DNA of 64,000 nucleotides from Providencia stuartii (GCA_900455155.1 UGUC01000004.1:124001-188000), one strand, 5' to 3'. Counted from the stretch's first letter, positions 1-10,889 are shown. A program made the numbers and translations. The notes: a model not told the origin generated them from the letters alone.

Positions 1-521
1 CATTGTTGATTAAACTCTGCTTTATCATACAAAACAGGGTGTCTTGTATAACATTCGCAATATTCCACCTGCGCTCCCCTAGACCGTAACGTAGAGGCGA
101 GGAGTTCCCTACCACCATTGCCCCGTAAGAGCAGCGCACGTTTCCCTTCAAGAAACTGTAATTCAGGAAGGCTTAGCAATGCTTCGCTGGTTTCGCCATG
201 CTCAGGCCAGCGGATCATTTTGTTTGTTAGCGCCTCAAAATACTGACCAGTTGAACGACCGATCCCATAATAGGATAACTTATCTGACCAGTTGCGTCCC
301 GCTTGTTTAAGGGTTAAATCTGCATACCAGACCGCATTTTTAGATAAAAGAAAAACTAAATCATTTTGAGTGAGCTGTTGAAGACGTGATCCGAGTAAGT
401 CTAATTCAGCCCCCGGCCCCACCTGAATAAGTGGCAAAGCGAATGCTTCTGCCCCTTTTGCTTTGATGGCAGCAACAAGCTCAGAGCCAGCAGGCTCCGG
501 CCGAGTGACTAATACCTTCAT
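1..521 (-). CDS. hemD: Uroporphyrinogen-III synthase, N-terminal part (runs off the window start)
   Basis: HemD closes and inverts ring D of hydroxymethylbilane to give uroporphyrinogen III in the cytosolic haem and sirohaem pathway. About 173 N-terminal residues are present; the rest lies beyond base 1. The protein begins [16 protein letters not shown], the usual start of the family, followed by a Rossmann-like half-domain. The start codon overlaps the hemC stop in an ATGA arrangement (bases 518-521), so the two are translationally coupled as in the hemCDXY operon of enterics. The visible frame is intact. Confidence 0.93.
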   Translation of the reverse strand, partial: MKVLVTRPEPAGSELVAAIKAKGAEAFALPLIQVGPGAELDLLGSRLQQLTQNDLVFLLSKNAVWYADLTLKQAGRNWSDKLSYYGIGRSTGQYFEALTNKMIRWPEHGETSEALLSLPELQFLEGKRALLLRGNGGRELLASTLRSRGAQVEYCECYTRHPVLYDKAEFNQQ

Positions 522-1462
522 GCTGGCGGATTTCCTTGGTAAACTTCCGCCAGTATTTCACGAGCACCTTTATCAAGCAGCTCCTCAGCGAGGGAGATAC
601 CTGCTTGAGTGGCTTGCTCTGGTGTGGTTAAACGTTCCCCACGGATAACTTGACTGCCATCAGGCGCGCCAACTAGTGCACGTAGCCAAATTTGTCCATC
701 TTGCCAAATTGCATAGCTACCGATAGGCACTTGGCAGCCGCCTTCAAGGCGCATGTTCATTGCACGTTCAGCAAGCACACAGACAGAAGTATTATCATCA
801 TTAAGCTTTTCAAGTAGTTGGCGAGTGCGTTCATCATCTAGGCGGCATTCGATGCCCACCGCACCTTGCCCAACTGCGGGCAGAGATTGCTCAGGTGCTA
901 ATGCTGTGCGAATTCGCGCTTCTAGACCTAACCGTTTCAGCCCAGCGACAGCCAAAATGATGGCATCATATTCCCCGTTATCCAGCTTTGAGAGACGCGT
1001 ACCAACATTACCTCGTAGGTCACGGATAACAAGGTCAGGGCGTAGTTCCCTTAATTGGCATTGGCGGCGTAGGCTGGATGTACCAACGACACTGCCCGCA
1101 GGTAGCGCATCAAGACTATCATATTGATTAGACACGAAAGCATCGCGGGGATCTTCACGTTCACAAATTGTCACCAGCCCTAGGCCCTCAGGGAATTCAA
1201 CGGGAACATCTTTCATTGAGTGAACGGCAATATCGGCCCGTTTTTCCAGCAGGGCAAGCTCCAGCTCTTTAACAAATAGGCCTTTACCGCCGACTTTGGC
1301 GAGTGGCGTATCTAGAATGATATCGCCTTTAGTGACCATGGGAACTAGCTCAACTTGTAAGCCTGGATGAAATTGCTCTAGCTTCTCTTTAACAAAGTAA
1401 GCTTGCCACAGAGCTAAAGGGCTTTTACGTGTTGCAATACGGACAATATTCGTTGATGTCAT
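518..1462 (-). CDS. hemC: Porphobilinogen deaminase (hydroxymethylbilane synthase)
   Basis: HemC joins four porphobilinogen molecules into the linear tetrapyrrole hydroxymethylbilane. The 314-residue protein has the family length and starts with a region containing [14 protein letters not shown]. The cofactor-attachment loop EGGCQVPIG near residue 242 carries the cysteine that binds the dipyrromethane cofactor. The internal [11 protein letters not shown] and [11 protein letters not shown] segments form the substrate-binding arginine cluster. It is the first gene of hemCD and is divergent from cyaA, the E. coli arrangement. Start is ATG at 1462. Confidence 0.97.
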   Translation of the reverse strand: MTSTNIVRIATRKSPLALWQAYFVKEKLEQFHPGLQVELVPMVTKGDIILDTPLAKVGGKGLFVKELELALLEKRADIAVHSMKDVPVEFPEGLGLVTICEREDPRDAFVSNQYDSLDALPAGSVVGTSSLRRQCQLRELRPDLVIRDLRGNVGTRLSKLDNGEYDAIILAVAGLKRLGLEARIRTALAPEQSLPAVGQGAVGIECRLDDERTRQLLEKLNDDNTSVCVLAERAMNMRLEGGCQVPIGSYAIWQDGQIWLRALVGAPDGSQVIRGERLTTPEQATQAGISLAEELLDKGAREILAEVYQGNPPA

Positions 1463-2060
1463 TTCGCTGCTTTCTCAGGCATAAACTGCCATAGATTAAC
1501 CATACAATTATCCCTAGTTTTAACATTTTAGCGATGGGTTTTCCAGTTAGGGCCTCCTAACCCCTCCGTTTATAGAGCGCATTATTCATAAAAATCTTCT
1601 CTTTATGATTGAGATAAATAAGAGGGAGCCATCGTAAACAGAGAGTGCCATCCCTATTTTTTTAGCTATTTGTGCTGTGCAGGGAGTAAAAAAGTTTCAA
1701 TTTACGTCAATCTAGTGGTGAAGCGTTCAAGCATAGGCGCAATGCGAATTAGATTTGAAATAGGCGCTGGATGTATGTTTTTTGAACGAACGAACAATTT
1801 GTTATTATTCCATTGATAAACAAGGGATATTCGGGGGTTATAAAAAATAAAAAGCCTTTTTATACAATATGTTGAAAATTAATTTGTATCAAAAATACAC
1901 AGATAAAATTATGTGATCTACTTTACCCTTTTGCTGCAAGGTGTTAAATTGATCACGTTTCCGACAATTCATTTGAAAAAAATTTTAAATATATTTCTAT
2001 CTGTTGGGTGCTGGGTTTTACCCAGATTTGTTGTTAAGTTCATTCAGCCAGGCGTATCCC
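1463..2060. other. Divergent hemC/cyaA regulatory region
   Basis: AT-rich non-coding region between the divergent hemC and cyaA genes. I see no convincing gene in it. The recognisable element is the CRP-like site listed separately. A frame open from a TTG at 2004 joins cyaA, but the family start lies further in at 2061, so the stretch 2004-2060 is treated as leader. Confidence 0.6.
1939..1960 (+). promoter_or_regulatory. CRP-cAMP site upstream of cyaA
   Basis: The 22 bp contain TGTTA-N6-TCACG, close to the CRP consensus TGTGA-N6-TCACA. The core GTGTTAAATTGATCACGTTT matches, as I remember it, the CRP site of the E. coli cyaA P2 promoter. It lies about 100 bp before the cyaA start. Repression of adenylate cyclase synthesis by CRP-cAMP is known in E. 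coli and inferred here. Confidence 0.8.
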
Positions 2061-4631
2061 TTGTATCTCTATATTGAAACTTTAAAGCAGAGACTTGATG
2101 CGATAAACCAACTTCGGTTAGATCGCGCGACAGCGTCAATGGATGAAACCTTTTGTAAGGTTTACAGCCTGCTGCCTGTCTTGTTTCATTATCATCACCC
2201 TATGATACCGGGTTATATCGAAGGGAATGTCCCTTATGGCGTTTGCTTCTTCACCCCCGACAATGACCAAAAACTTTGGTTATCCCAATTTGGCAAGTAT
2301 CTTCCCAACGCAGAAAAAGCGAATGGTGAATTACCGATAACGGGAATTTACTCGATGGGTAGCACCTCCTCAGTTGGCCAAAGCCAATGCTCCGATATTG
2401 ATATCTGGGTCTGCCATCCCTCATGGTTAGATAACGAAGAGAAACGCCTGCTACAAAAAAAATGTACCTTAATCGAGCAGTGGGCAGCTTCTTTAGGCAT
2501 TGATGTGACAGTCTTCTTAATCGATGAAAACCGTTTTCGCCATCATGCTAGCGGGCATATCGGTGGGGAAGATTGTGGTTCAACACAACATATTTTATTG
2601 CTGGATGAATTTTACCGCACCGCAGTACGTATGGCAGGTAAAAGATTGTTATGGACTATGGTGCCAGTTGAAGAAGAGCATCATTACGATGAATATGTTA
2701 TGGCGCTTTATGCACAAGGTGTATTGACGCCAAATGAATGGCTCGATCTCGGTGGGTTAGGGGAGTTGTCAGCGGCCGAATATTTCGGGGCTAGCTTATG
2801 GCAATTATATAAGAGTGTCGATTCCCCTTATAAAGCCGTCTTAAAAAGTTTACTTCTCGAGTCTTATTCGTGGGATTACCCAAAAGGTAAGTTATTGGCA
2901 TTAGAATTTAAACGTCATCTTCATGCGGGTGAGATAGTTTGTTACGGTCTAGACTCGTATTGTTTGATGTTAGAACGTGTCACCCGTTATTTAATTGAAA
3001 TAAATGATACCACCCGTCTTGATTTAATCCGCCGCTGTTTCTACCTCAAAGTCTGTGAAAAATTATCTAAAGATACAGAAAATGAATGCTCTGGCTGGCG
3101 ACGCGATGTGCTATCTCAGTTAGTTGAATCATGGGGATGGGGTGCTGAACGCTTAGCGATGTTAGATTCGCGTAGTCAATGGAAAATTGAACGAGTTCGT
3201 GAAGCACACAATGAATTGCTCGATACGATGATGCAAAGCTATCGTAATTTAATCCGTTTTGCGCGTCGTAATAATTTAAGCGTCAGTGCTAGCCCACAAG
3301 ATATTGGCGTATTGACGCGTAAGTTATACGCAGCGTTTGAAGCGCTACCGGGTAAAGTGACGTTAGTGAACCCACAAATATCACCGGATCTTAGTGAGCA
3401 ACACCTCACATTTATTTATGTTCCGCCGGGTCGTGCGAATCGTAGTGGTTGGTACTTATATAACCAAGCTCCGTATATTGAAACCATTATTGGTCATCAG
3501 CCGCTCGAATATAACCGTTATTTAAATAAACTCGTCGCATGGGCTTATTTTAATGGGTTATTGACCGAAAATACTCAGGTGTATATGCATCATGGGCAAT
3601 CCCAGTGCGATGAGAAGAAATTATTGGAATTGATGCATGACGTATCAGGGCACTTCCCGATACGCCTACCAGCACCGACGCCCAAAGCATTATATAGCCC
3701 CTGTGAAATTCGCCATTTGGCTATCATTGTCAATTTAGAGCAAGACCCCACCCAAGTTTATTCGAATCAAGTTGTGCATTTTGATTTTAGAAAATTAGAT
3801 GTCTTTAGCTTTGGTCAAGAGCAGCGTTGTCTTATCGGCAGTATTGATTTGCTGTATCGCAACTCATGGAATGAGGTGAGAACGCTTCACTTTAGTGGCG
3901 AGCAGTGCATGTTAGAAGCACTTAAAACCATTTTAGGTAAGATGCACCAAGATGCCGCGCCACCAGACGCTGTAGAGGTGTTCTGCTACAGTGAGCATTT
4001 GCGTGGGTTAGTCAGAACGCGTGTGCAGCAATTGGTGTCAGAGTGTATTGATTTGCGTTTATCAAGTAACCGTAATGATCCGGGGCGTTTTAAAGCCCTG
4101 CGCATTGCCGGACAGACATGGGGCTTGTTCTTTGAACGCTTAAACGTCTCTGTTCAGAAGCTCGAAAATGCGGTGGAGTTTTATGGTGCTATTTCGCATA
4201 ACAAACTCCATGGTTGGCCAGTAAAACTCAATGCGAAAGAGAACAACCATTTACCAGCGGTTGTCGATGGTTATGCAAGTGAAGGGATCGTACAGTTTTT
4301 CTTTGAGAATACAGCGGATAACACAGGGTTTAATATTTATGTGTTGGATGAAGCCAACCGTGTTGAGATCTACTCACATTGTGAAGGCTCTAAAGAAGAG
4401 TTGGTGCGTGATGTGAGCCGCTTCTACTCCTCATCTCATGATCGCTTCACATACGGTGCAAGCTTTATTAATTTTAACCTGCCACAGTTTTATCAAATCG
4501 TAAACCATCAAGGCAAAAGCCAAGTTATCCCCTTTTCGGGAGGCTCTTGGCCCTTCGATATCGAAAAAGATGAGATGACACACTCAGAGCATTTTGAGTC
4601 ATCACCTCATCATCGCGCACACTACTATTAA
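2061..4631 (+). CDS. cyaA: Class I adenylate cyclase
   Basis: Makes cAMP from ATP for CRP-dependent catabolite control; activity in enterics responds to the EIIA-Glc protein. 856 residues from the TTG at 2061. I chose this TTG because the protein then begins [18 protein letters not shown], the E. coli N-terminus, whose gene also uses TTG; an upstream in-frame TTG at 2004 would add 19 unrelated residues. The catalytic nucleotidyltransferase part contains [20 protein letters not shown] (about residues 94-113), with the metal-binding DxD. The C-terminal regulatory half is well conserved, including [10 protein letters not shown] and [14 protein letters not shown]. It converges on cyaY with a 7 bp gap. 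Confidence 0.97.
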   Translation: MYLYIETLKQRLDAINQLRLDRATASMDETFCKVYSLLPVLFHYHHPMIPGYIEGNVPYGVCFFTPDNDQKLWLSQFGKYLPNAEKANGELPITGIYSMGSTSSVGQSQCSDIDIWVCHPSWLDNEEKRLLQKKCTLIEQWAASLGIDVTVFLIDENRFRHHASGHIGGEDCGSTQHILLLDEFYRTAVRMAGKRLLWTMVPVEEEHHYDEYVMALYAQGVLTPNEWLDLGGLGELSAAEYFGASLWQLYKSVDSPYKAVLKSLLLESYSWDYPKGKLLALEFKRHLHAGEIVCYGLDSYCLMLERVTRYLIEINDTTRLDLIRRCFYLKVCEKLSKDTENECSGWRRDVLSQLVESWGWGAERLAMLDSRSQWKIERVREAHNELLDTMMQSYRNLIRFARRNNLSVSASPQDIGVLTRKLYAAFEALPGKVTLVNPQISPDLSEQHLTFIYVPPGRANRSGWYLYNQAPYIETIIGHQPLEYNRYLNKLVAWAYFNGLLTENTQVYMHHGQSQCDEKKLLELMHDVSGHFPIRLPAPTPKALYSPCEIRHLAIIVNLEQDPTQVYSNQVVHFDFRKLDVFSFGQEQRCLIGSIDLLYRNSWNEVRTLHFSGEQCMLEALKTILGKMHQDAAPPDAVEVFCYSEHLRGLVRTRVQQLVSECIDLRLSSNRNDPGRFKALRIAGQTWGLFFERLNVSVQKLENAVEFYGAISHNKLHGWPVKLNAKENNHLPAVVDGYASEGIVQFFFENTADNTGFNIYVLDEANRVEIYSHCEGSKEELVRDVSRFYSSSHDRFTYGASFINFNLPQFYQIVNHQGKSQVIPFSGGSWPFDIEKDEMTHSEHFESSPHHRAHYY

Positions 4632-4638
4632 TGAGCCT

Positions 4639-4956
4639 TTAAAATGCGAAAGGTTCACCACTTTGTGTAGCAATCGCCTGTGCAAGCATATCTGTAAAAC
4701 GTTGGCCTGAACGGTCGCATACCCAGTCGTTATCTTTATAATCGTAGTGATAGCCCCCCTGTTTCGTGGCGAGCCAAATTTGGTGGAAAGGTTCTTGTCG
4801 GTTGATGATGATTTTGCTGCCATCTTCAAAACTGAGCGTCATTACGCCACCATTCGTTTCACAATCGATATCCGCATCGCCGTCATAATTATCCAAATGC
4901 TCTTCGATTGAAGCCATCATTTGGTCGGCAAGTTGGTGAAATTCACTATCATTCAC
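4639..4956 (-). CDS. cyaY: Iron-sulfur cluster assembly protein CyaY (bacterial frataxin)
   Basis: Small cytosolic iron-binding protein that interacts with IscS and tunes Fe-S cluster assembly. 105 residues, the family length. The acidic first helix ([20 protein letters not shown], about residues 18-33) provides the iron-binding carboxylates, and the beta-sheet segment [20 protein letters not shown] is almost identical to E. coli. It is convergent with cyaA, as in E. coli, and divergent from lptM. Confidence 0.96.
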   Translation of the reverse strand: MNDSEFHQLADQMMASIEEHLDNYDGDADIDCETNGGVMTLSFEDGSKIIINRQEPFHQIWLATKQGGYHYDYKDNDWVCDRSGQRFTDMLAQAIATQSGEPFAF

Positions 4957-5232
4957 GGTTAGTTCCCTATTTGTTTAAATCATTCGCTAGTGGAAATTAT
5001 AGGTGTGAACATCAATGGGGGTCAATTGACGGTAGAAATGTACCGGTACCCTCTGATTTTCCATGATGGCAGTTAAAACATTTGTTGGTGGCTCCCCTTT
5101 TAAGCATTATGCTATTGTGGATGGGGAACAAAATCACGACTCAATTGATGAACAATAGTGATTTGCAAAGGCAGCCCTGTTAATCTGTTACCTTATTCAG
5201 ACGTCACAAGTTAGTTTTACAGGCGAAATATA

Positions 5233-5412
5233 ATGAAAAAAAGTTTAGTTGGACTCTCTGCGCTTATTATTTTGTTCACTCTTTCTGGTTGTGGCTTAAA
5301 AGGCCCTCTTTATTTCCCACCAGAAGATAAGGCGACATCATCACAATCATCTGATGAAACACAAAATAGCACAGCGGCAGATTCGCGAGTGTCGACCTCA
5401 AACCAACAATAA
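5233..5412 (+). CDS. lptM: LPS translocon maturation lipoprotein LptM (YifL)
   Basis: A 59-residue lipoprotein. It has a signal peptide of about 19 residues ending in the lipobox LSGC, followed by GLKGPLYFPP, the hallmark N-terminus of LptM/YifL. In E. coli LptM assists oxidative maturation of the LptDE translocon in the outer membrane. The C-terminal part is low-complexity, Ser/Thr/Asp-rich. It lies just upstream of dapF, the E. coli context, with 21 bp between its stop and the dapF start. Confidence 0.92.
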   Translation: MKKSLVGLSALIILFTLSGCGLKGPLYFPPEDKATSSQSSDETQNSTAADSRVSTSNQQ

Positions 5413-5433
5413 GCTGCTGCGATGGAGCGGAAT

Positions 5434-6259
5434 ATGCAATTTTCTAAAATGCATGGCTTAGGTAATGACTTCATGGTTGTTGATGGTGTCACTCAGAATG
5501 TTTACTTTTCTCCTGAGTTGATTAGCCGTCTTGCTGATAGACATACTGGGGTTGGTTTTGACCAATTACTGTTAGTTGAGGCGCCTTATGATCCTGATTT
5601 AGACTTCCATTACCGCATTTTTAATGCAGATGGCAGTGAAGTCGCACAATGTGGGAATGGCGCCCGCTGTTTTTGCTCGTTTTGTGCGTTTGAAAGGGCT
5701 AACAAATAAACAAAAGATTAAGGTCAGTACCCAATCTGGACGTATGGTATTGACAATCAATGAAAATGACGATGTTTGCGTGAACATGGGAGAGCCGGAG
5801 TTTGAGCCTCAGAAAGTACCGTTTCGCGCCATCAAAGCGGAAAAGACCTATATTATTCGCGCTTTAGAACGTACAGTGTTATGTGGTGTTGTTTCAATGG
5901 GCAATCCCCATTGTGTGATCCAAGTTGAAAGCGTCAAAACGGCGGAAGTGGAAATTTTAGGCCCTGTATTGGAGAGCCATGAACGTTTCCCTGAGCGAAC
6001 CAATGTTGGTTTTATGGAAATCGTCAGTGCTCACCATATCCGTTTGCGGGTGTTTGAACGTGGTGCCGGCGAAACACAAGCCTGTGGCAGTGGTGCATGT
6101 GCGGCGGTCGCGATTGGCATTCAGCAAGGGTTACTGGCTAATCAGGTAAAAGTTGATTTACCGGGTGGCTCACTCGACATAAGTTGGAATGGTCCAGGCA
6201 CTCCGTTATATATGACAGGCCCTGCCAGTCATGTTTATGATGGTGTGATCCAGCTCTAA
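5434..6259 (+). pseudogene. dapF: Diaminopimelate epimerase, frameshifted by one extra T
   Basis: DapF converts LL- to meso-diaminopimelate for lysine and peptidoglycan synthesis. The frame runs from ATG 5434 ([18 protein letters not shown]) to [10 protein letters not shown], then breaks. The T run at 5670-5674 has five T; with four the frame continues ARFVRLKGL to the end at 6259, giving 274 residues, the E. coli length. Both catalytic cysteine motifs remain: CGNGARC before the break and [11 protein letters not shown] after it. As written the product stops at 5709. A sequencing error is the likely cause, because the rest is perfectly conserved and the enzyme is close to essential. It follows lptM and precedes yigA. 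Confidence 0.93.
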
Positions 6260-6286
6260 GCTTTATTCAATTATCAAGAGGTTATA

Positions 6287-6991
6287 ATGGATAAACCGGA
6301 AGTAGCACTAGACAGCCCTTATCAAATTGATGATAGCCAAGTGGTGCGTTACTTACAGGAACAGCCAGATTTCTTTATCCGTAATGCCTCGCTTATTGAA
6401 CAGCTTACAATCCCACATGCTATTCAGGGAGCCATTTCGCTCCCTGAAGCCGTCATGAACCGTCAACGTTTGAAAATCAAACAACTCGAACAAGATATCT
6501 GTTTCATGGTTGAACAGGCTCATGAAAACGGTCAACTATTTGATGAATTGCTGTATTTAGTGATTGAGATGTCAATGGCGCAGAGCCTGAGCGACATGTT
6601 AAACAGCTTGAATCGCTGGGCGAAAAAATTAGGTCTATCCGGGGCGTCTGTGCGTCTATTTAGTGATTGCTGGCGGCTATCTGCTCCGCTTGATGCCCAA
6701 GCACTTGTCGTGTCTCGACGTGCATTTGAGTCGATTCGTATTCAGCGTTTCGGTGATAAGACCCACTATTTAGGCCATTTAAACGGCCCTGAAATACAAC
6801 TTTTACTGCCTGATGCCATGAATGTGGCGTCAGTGGCTATCTCACTATTTGGTCATCATGGGGAGTCTGGCATGGTGATATTTACGAGTCGCGACCGAGA
6901 TCACTATCAACAGGGTATGGGAACGGTTATGTTAGAGAAAGTGGCTCAAATTCTACCGAGGTTACTTTGCCGATGGATAGAGCGCCTATAA
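6287..6991 (+). CDS. yigA: DUF484 family protein YigA
   Basis: 234 residues of the DUF484 family, GAF-like proteins of unknown function found between dapF and xerC in enterics. It begins with a short region containing VVRYLQEQPDFFIRNASLIE, typical of the family, followed by a helical linker and a GAF-like C-terminal half (about residues 90-234). No catalytic motif is visible. It overlaps the start of xerC by 19 bases, so the genes are co-translated. Its position in an operon with the dif recombinase is conserved, but the role is not known. Confidence 0.9.
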   Translation: MDKPEVALDSPYQIDDSQVVRYLQEQPDFFIRNASLIEQLTIPHAIQGAISLPEAVMNRQRLKIKQLEQDICFMVEQAHENGQLFDELLYLVIEMSMAQSLSDMLNSLNRWAKKLGLSGASVRLFSDCWRLSAPLDAQALVVSRRAFESIRIQRFGDKTHYLGHLNGPEIQLLLPDAMNVASVAISLFGHHGESGMVIFTSRDRDHYQQGMGTVMLEKVAQILPRLLCRWIERL

Positions 6992-7903
6992 CCCCCCAGC
7001 CACAAGGGCTGATGATCCAAGTCGAAGCATTTTTACGTTATTTACAAATTGAGCGTAGGCTCAGCCCTGTCACTATCACCAATTATCGCCGTCAACTCAC
7101 GGTGGTGGTAGAGATGCTGAATGAAATGAACGTCAGCGAATGGCGGCAATTAGATGCCACGAAAGCGCGCAACGTGGCAGCAAAAAGTCGTCGTAAAGGC
7201 TTACAAAGCTGCCAGTATGGCATTACGTTTATCGGCATTGCGGAGTTTCTGTGATTGGATGGTGCAACAAGATAAGCTTTCTGCAAATCCAGTGACTGCC
7301 GTCCATGCACCAAAGGCCAAAAAACGTTTACCCAAAAATATGGATGTGGATGAAGTTTCAAAGTTGCTGAGCATGGAAAGCGGCGACCCGCTGGTGGTCC
7401 GTGATAGGACAATGTTAGAAGTGATGTATGGTGCGGGGTTACGTTTATCTGAATTGGTTGGGTTAGATGTTCGTCATTTAGACCTCGTGATGGGTGAGGT
7501 CAGAGTGATGGGGAAAGGGAGCAAAGAGCGTAAGATCCCATTAGGCAAAACCGCAGTGAGCTGGTTAAAGCGTTGGTTAGAAATGCGAGAGCTGTACGAG
7601 CCGGAAGATGGTGCCGTTTTTATCTCCACAAAGAGTGGTAAACGCATATCTAACCGTAATGTTCAAAAACGCTTTGAGCAATGGGGGATCAAACAAGGGG
7701 TTAATAGCCACATTAACCCTCATAAATTGCGTCACTCATTTGCAACACATATCCTTGAATCAAGTGGTAATTTACGCGGTGTGCAAGAGTTGCTCGGTCA
7801 TGCAAATTTATCGACGACACAAATCTACACACACCTAGATTTCCAGCATCTGGCTAATGTTTATGATGTGGCTCATCCCAGAGCAAAAAGGGAGAAACCT
7901 TAA
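6973..7903 (+). pseudogene. xerC: Site-specific tyrosine recombinase XerC, frameshifted by one extra A
   Basis: XerC with XerD resolves chromosome dimers at dif. The N-terminal SAM-like domain reads correctly to SRRKGLQ, then breaks. The A run at 7205-7207 (three A) needs two; the other frame then continues [17 protein letters not shown] through the catalytic domain. The tyrosine-recombinase residues are present: R in [10 protein letters not shown] in GKGSKERK, HxLRH in [13 protein letters not shown] region [11 protein letters not shown], and Y in [10 protein letters not shown]. The repaired length is 309 residues from ATG 6973; an alternative ATG at 7012 has an AAGGG Shine-Dalgarno sequence and gives 296. 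The stop overlaps yigB as TAATG. Confidence 0.92.
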
Positions 7904-8619
7904 TGCATTTTTACCGTCCGTTATCACCTATTCAGGCCATTACGTTTGACTTAGATGATACATTGTATGACAACCATCCGGTCATTGATAAAACGGAAGA
8001 AGAAGTGTTACGTTTTGTCCGTGAATATGATGCGCAGTTTAATCATTTTACCCATGATGACTTATACACTTTTCGCAATATTGTGGCGAAGCAAGAGCCT
8101 GATATTTGCCATGACATCACGCGTTGGCGTTGGTTATCATCGAAAATGATGTTTTGCCACTATGGGTACAGCCGTGAAGACGCGCAAAAAGGGGCGGATG
8201 ACCTCATGGCTCATTTTACTTATTGGCGTAATCAAATCGATGTTCCTGAATCCACTCACCAAACACTCACTCAGTTAGCCAAAAAATTGCCATTGGTAGC
8301 AATTACTAACGGTAATGCAGAGCCTGATGCGTGTGGATTAGGGCAATATTTTCAGTTTGTATTAAAAGCTGGCCCGGATGGGCGCTCGAAACCCTATTGT
8401 GATATGTATCGGTTAGCCGCTCAAAAGTTAGCACTGGAGCCTCATGCCATTTTGCATGTTGGCGATAATTTGCTGACTGATGTCGAAGGTGCGATCCGCA
8501 GTGGTATGCAAGCTTGTTGGATCAATGTCGACAATAAGACGCTGATGGAAGAAAAAGATGTCCGCTTATTGCCGCATGTTGAAATTTCTCAGTTGGCTTC
8601 TCTATTGTCACTGGTATAA
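7903..8619 (+). CDS. yigB: HAD-family phosphatase YigB (FMN-type)
   Basis: 238 residues of the HAD superfamily, subclass I. Motif I is FDLDDTLYDN (about residues 15-24), motif II is AITNGN, and motif IV is HVGDNLLTDVEGA. In E. coli YigB dephosphorylates FMN and the riboflavin precursor phosphate, among other substrates. The ATG overlaps the xerC stop (TAATG), so it is translationally coupled. The frame is intact. Confidence 0.93.
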   Translation: MHFYRPLSPIQAITFDLDDTLYDNHPVIDKTEEEVLRFVREYDAQFNHFTHDDLYTFRNIVAKQEPDICHDITRWRWLSSKMMFCHYGYSREDAQKGADDLMAHFTYWRNQIDVPESTHQTLTQLAKKLPLVAITNGNAEPDACGLGQYFQFVLKAGPDGRSKPYCDMYRLAAQKLALEPHAILHVGDNLLTDVEGAIRSGMQACWINVDNKTLMEEKDVRLLPHVEISQLASLLSLV

Positions 8620-8627
8620 TCATTTTT

Positions 8628-8643
8628 CTGTATAAAAATACAG
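8628..8643 (+). promoter_or_regulatory. LexA box (SOS operator) of uvrD
   Basis: CTGT-N8-ACAG (CTGTATAAAAATACAG) is a perfect match to the LexA core, with an AT-rich centre. It lies 34 bp before the uvrD start and just after the yigB stop, the same place as the uvrD SOS box in E. coli. SOS induction of uvrD is inferred from this. Confidence 0.9.
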
Positions 8644-8677
8644 TGGTCATCGCCACTGTTCTGCTTTGATGGTAATT

Positions 8678-10840
8678 ATGGACGTTTCTTATCTGCTCGA
8701 AGGCCTTAACGACAAACAGCGTGAAGCGGTTGCTGCACCACGCACTAACTTATTAGTACTTGCGGGAGCGGGTAGTGGTAAAACGCGTGTGTTAGTACAT
8801 CGGATTGCTTGGTTAATGGCGGTTGAGCATGCATCGCCATTTTCGATTATGGCGGTGACCTTTACCAACAAAGCGGCGGCAGAAATGCGCCACCGTATTA
8901 ATCAATTGATTGGCTCAAGTGAAGGTGGCATGTGGATAGGAACGTTCCATGGTTTAGCACATCGCCTTCTACGCCAACATTATCTGGATGCTGGCCTACC
9001 ACAAGATTTTCAAATTTTAGATAGTGATGACCAGTATCGGTTAATTCGCCGTTTGCTAAAAGCGATGAACCTTGATGAAAAGCAGTGGCCACCCCGTCAG
9101 GGCATGTGGTATATCAACGGCAAAAAAGATGAGGGGCTACGGCCTCAACATATTGAGTGCTATGGTAATCCGGTTGAAAGCACTTGGCTGAAAGTATATC
9201 AAGCCTATCAAGAAGCTTGTGATCGTGCGGGGCTAGTGGATTTTGCTGAGCTCCTGTTACGCGCCCATGAACTGTGGCTGAACAAACCTCATGTGCTACA
9301 ACATTATCGCGAACGCTTCACCAATATTTTAGTCGACGAATTCCAAGATACTAACAGTATCCAATATGCGTGGATCCGAGTGTTAGCGGGTGACACGGGT
9401 AAAGTGATGATCGTCGGCGATGATGATCAGTCCATTTATGGCTGGCGTGGTGCACAAGTGGAAAATATTCAGCGTTTTTTGAATGATTTTCCCGGTGCCG
9501 AAACTATCCGTCTTGAGCAAAATTATCGTTCGACGAATAATATTCTGAAAGCCGCTAACGCATTGATCGCACATAATAGTGATCGATTAGGGAAAAATTT
9601 ATGGACGGAAGGCGGTGATGGCGAGCCAATCTCTCTCTATTGTGCTTTCAATGAATTAGATGAAGCACGTTATATTGTCAGTCGTATTAAACAGTGGCAA
9701 GAAAATGGGGGAGCTTTGCAAGATTGTGCCATGCTATACCGTAGTAACGCTCAGTCGCGTGTACTGGAAGAAGCCCTTATTCAAAGCGCGATGCCATATC
9801 GTATATATGGTGGTCAGCGTTTCTTCGAACGCCAAGAGATCAAAGATGCCCTCTCTTATTTAAGGCTTATTGCTAACCGCAATGATGATGCGTCGTTTGA
9901 ACGAGTCGTGAATACACCGACGCGGGGCATTGGTGAGCGGACGCTGGATACGGTACGGCAAACCGCGCGTGATCAACAACTGACACTCTGGGAAAGTTGT
10001 GAATATTTATTGCGTGAGCAAGTCCTCGGTGGGCGAGCGGCGGCAGCGATTGAACGTTTCTTGGAATTAGTGGATGCACTTGCGAAAGAAACGCAAGAGA
10101 TGCCACTACATGTACAAACGGATAGAGTGATCAATGACTCTGGCTTACGTGCAATGTATGAGCAAGAAAAAGGGGAAAAAGCACAAGCGCGTATCGAAAA
10201 CTTGGAAGAGTTAGTCAACGCAACGCGCGACTTTAGCTATCAAGATGAAGATCAGGATCTGATGCCATTGCAGGCTTTCTTATCTCACGCAGCGCTCGAA
10301 TCGGGAGATGGGCAAGCGGATATTCATCAAGATGCAGTCCAACTGATGACGCTTCACTCGGCTAAAGGTTTGGAATTCCCGAATGTATTTATCGTGGGCA
10401 TGGAAGAAGGAATGTTCCCAAGCCAAATGTCGATGGATGAAAGTGGGCGTTTGGAAGAAGAGCGGCGTTTGGCTTATGTGGGGATCACTCGAGCTATGCA
10501 AAAGTTGACGATAACTTATGCAGAAAGCCGCCGTTTATATGGGAAAGAGGTCTATCACCGTCCGTCACGTTTTATTGCGGAATTACCGACGGAATGTGTT
10601 GAAGAAGTGCGTTTACGTGCAACCGTATCACGCCCTGTTAATCACCAACGCCTTGGCACACCCGTTACTCGAAATGATTCAGGGTATGCGTTGGGGCAAC
10701 GTGTTCGCCATCCGAAATTTGGTGAAGGCACAATTATTAACTTGGAAGGCAGTGGTGAGCATTGTCGACTGCAAATTGCTTTTCAAGGGCAAGGGATCAA
10801 ATGGCTGGTTGCATCGTATGCACGGTTAGAAAATTTATAG
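8678..10840 (+). CDS. uvrD: DNA helicase II UvrD
   Basis: Superfamily 1A 3'-5' helicase of nucleotide-excision and mismatch repair. 720 residues from ATG 8678 (MDVSYLLEGLNDKQREAV), the same length as E. coli; an upstream in-frame TTG at 8666 is not needed. The motifs are in order: Q motif LNDKQREA, Walker A AGAGSGKTRVL, Walker B VDEFQDTN, motif III VGDDDQSIYGWRGA, motif IV LEQNYRS, motif V TLHSAKGLEF and motif VI YVGITRA. The C-terminal Tudor-like tail GYALGQRVRHPKFGEGT binds RNA polymerase in E. coli. It is controlled by the LexA box upstream and ends at a hairpin terminator. Confidence 0.98.
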   Translation: MDVSYLLEGLNDKQREAVAAPRTNLLVLAGAGSGKTRVLVHRIAWLMAVEHASPFSIMAVTFTNKAAAEMRHRINQLIGSSEGGMWIGTFHGLAHRLLRQHYLDAGLPQDFQILDSDDQYRLIRRLLKAMNLDEKQWPPRQGMWYINGKKDEGLRPQHIECYGNPVESTWLKVYQAYQEACDRAGLVDFAELLLRAHELWLNKPHVLQHYRERFTNILVDEFQDTNSIQYAWIRVLAGDTGKVMIVGDDDQSIYGWRGAQVENIQRFLNDFPGAETIRLEQNYRSTNNILKAANALIAHNSDRLGKNLWTEGGDGEPISLYCAFNELDEARYIVSRIKQWQENGGALQDCAMLYRSNAQSRVLEEALIQSAMPYRIYGGQRFFERQEIKDALSYLRLIANRNDDASFERVVNTPTRGIGERTLDTVRQTARDQQLTLWESCEYLLREQVLGGRAAAAIERFLELVDALAKETQEMPLHVQTDRVINDSGLRAMYEQEKGEKAQARIENLEELVNATRDFSYQDEDQDLMPLQAFLSHAALESGDGQADIHQDAVQLMTLHSAKGLEFPNVFIVGMEEGMFPSQMSMDESGRLEEERRLAYVGITRAMQKLTITYAESRRLYGKEVYHRPSRFIAELPTECVEEVRLRATVSRPVNHQRLGTPVTRNDSGYALGQRVRHPKFGEGTIINLEGSGEHCRLQIAFQGQGIKWLVASYARLENL

Positions 10841-10850
10841 TTTATTGATA

Positions 10851-10889
10851 AATGCCAATGCTAATTTCGCTATTAGAATTGGCATTTTT
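10851..10889 (+). terminator. Rho-independent terminator after uvrD
   Basis: AATGCCAAT pairs with ATTGGCATT, with further pairing of CTAAT and ATTAG inside the loop. A T-rich tail follows at 10885-10889. It lies 10 bp after the uvrD stop. Confidence 0.75.

Noticed and set aside
2004..2060. TTG start of cyaA at 2004 giving 875 residues
   Set aside because: The added 19 residues have no family counterpart; TTG 2061 gives the E. coli N-terminus.
5065..5157. 30-codon ORF (MAVKTFVGG...) between cyaY and lptM
   Set aside because: No ribosome-binding site, no recognisable motif, and not separable from chance.
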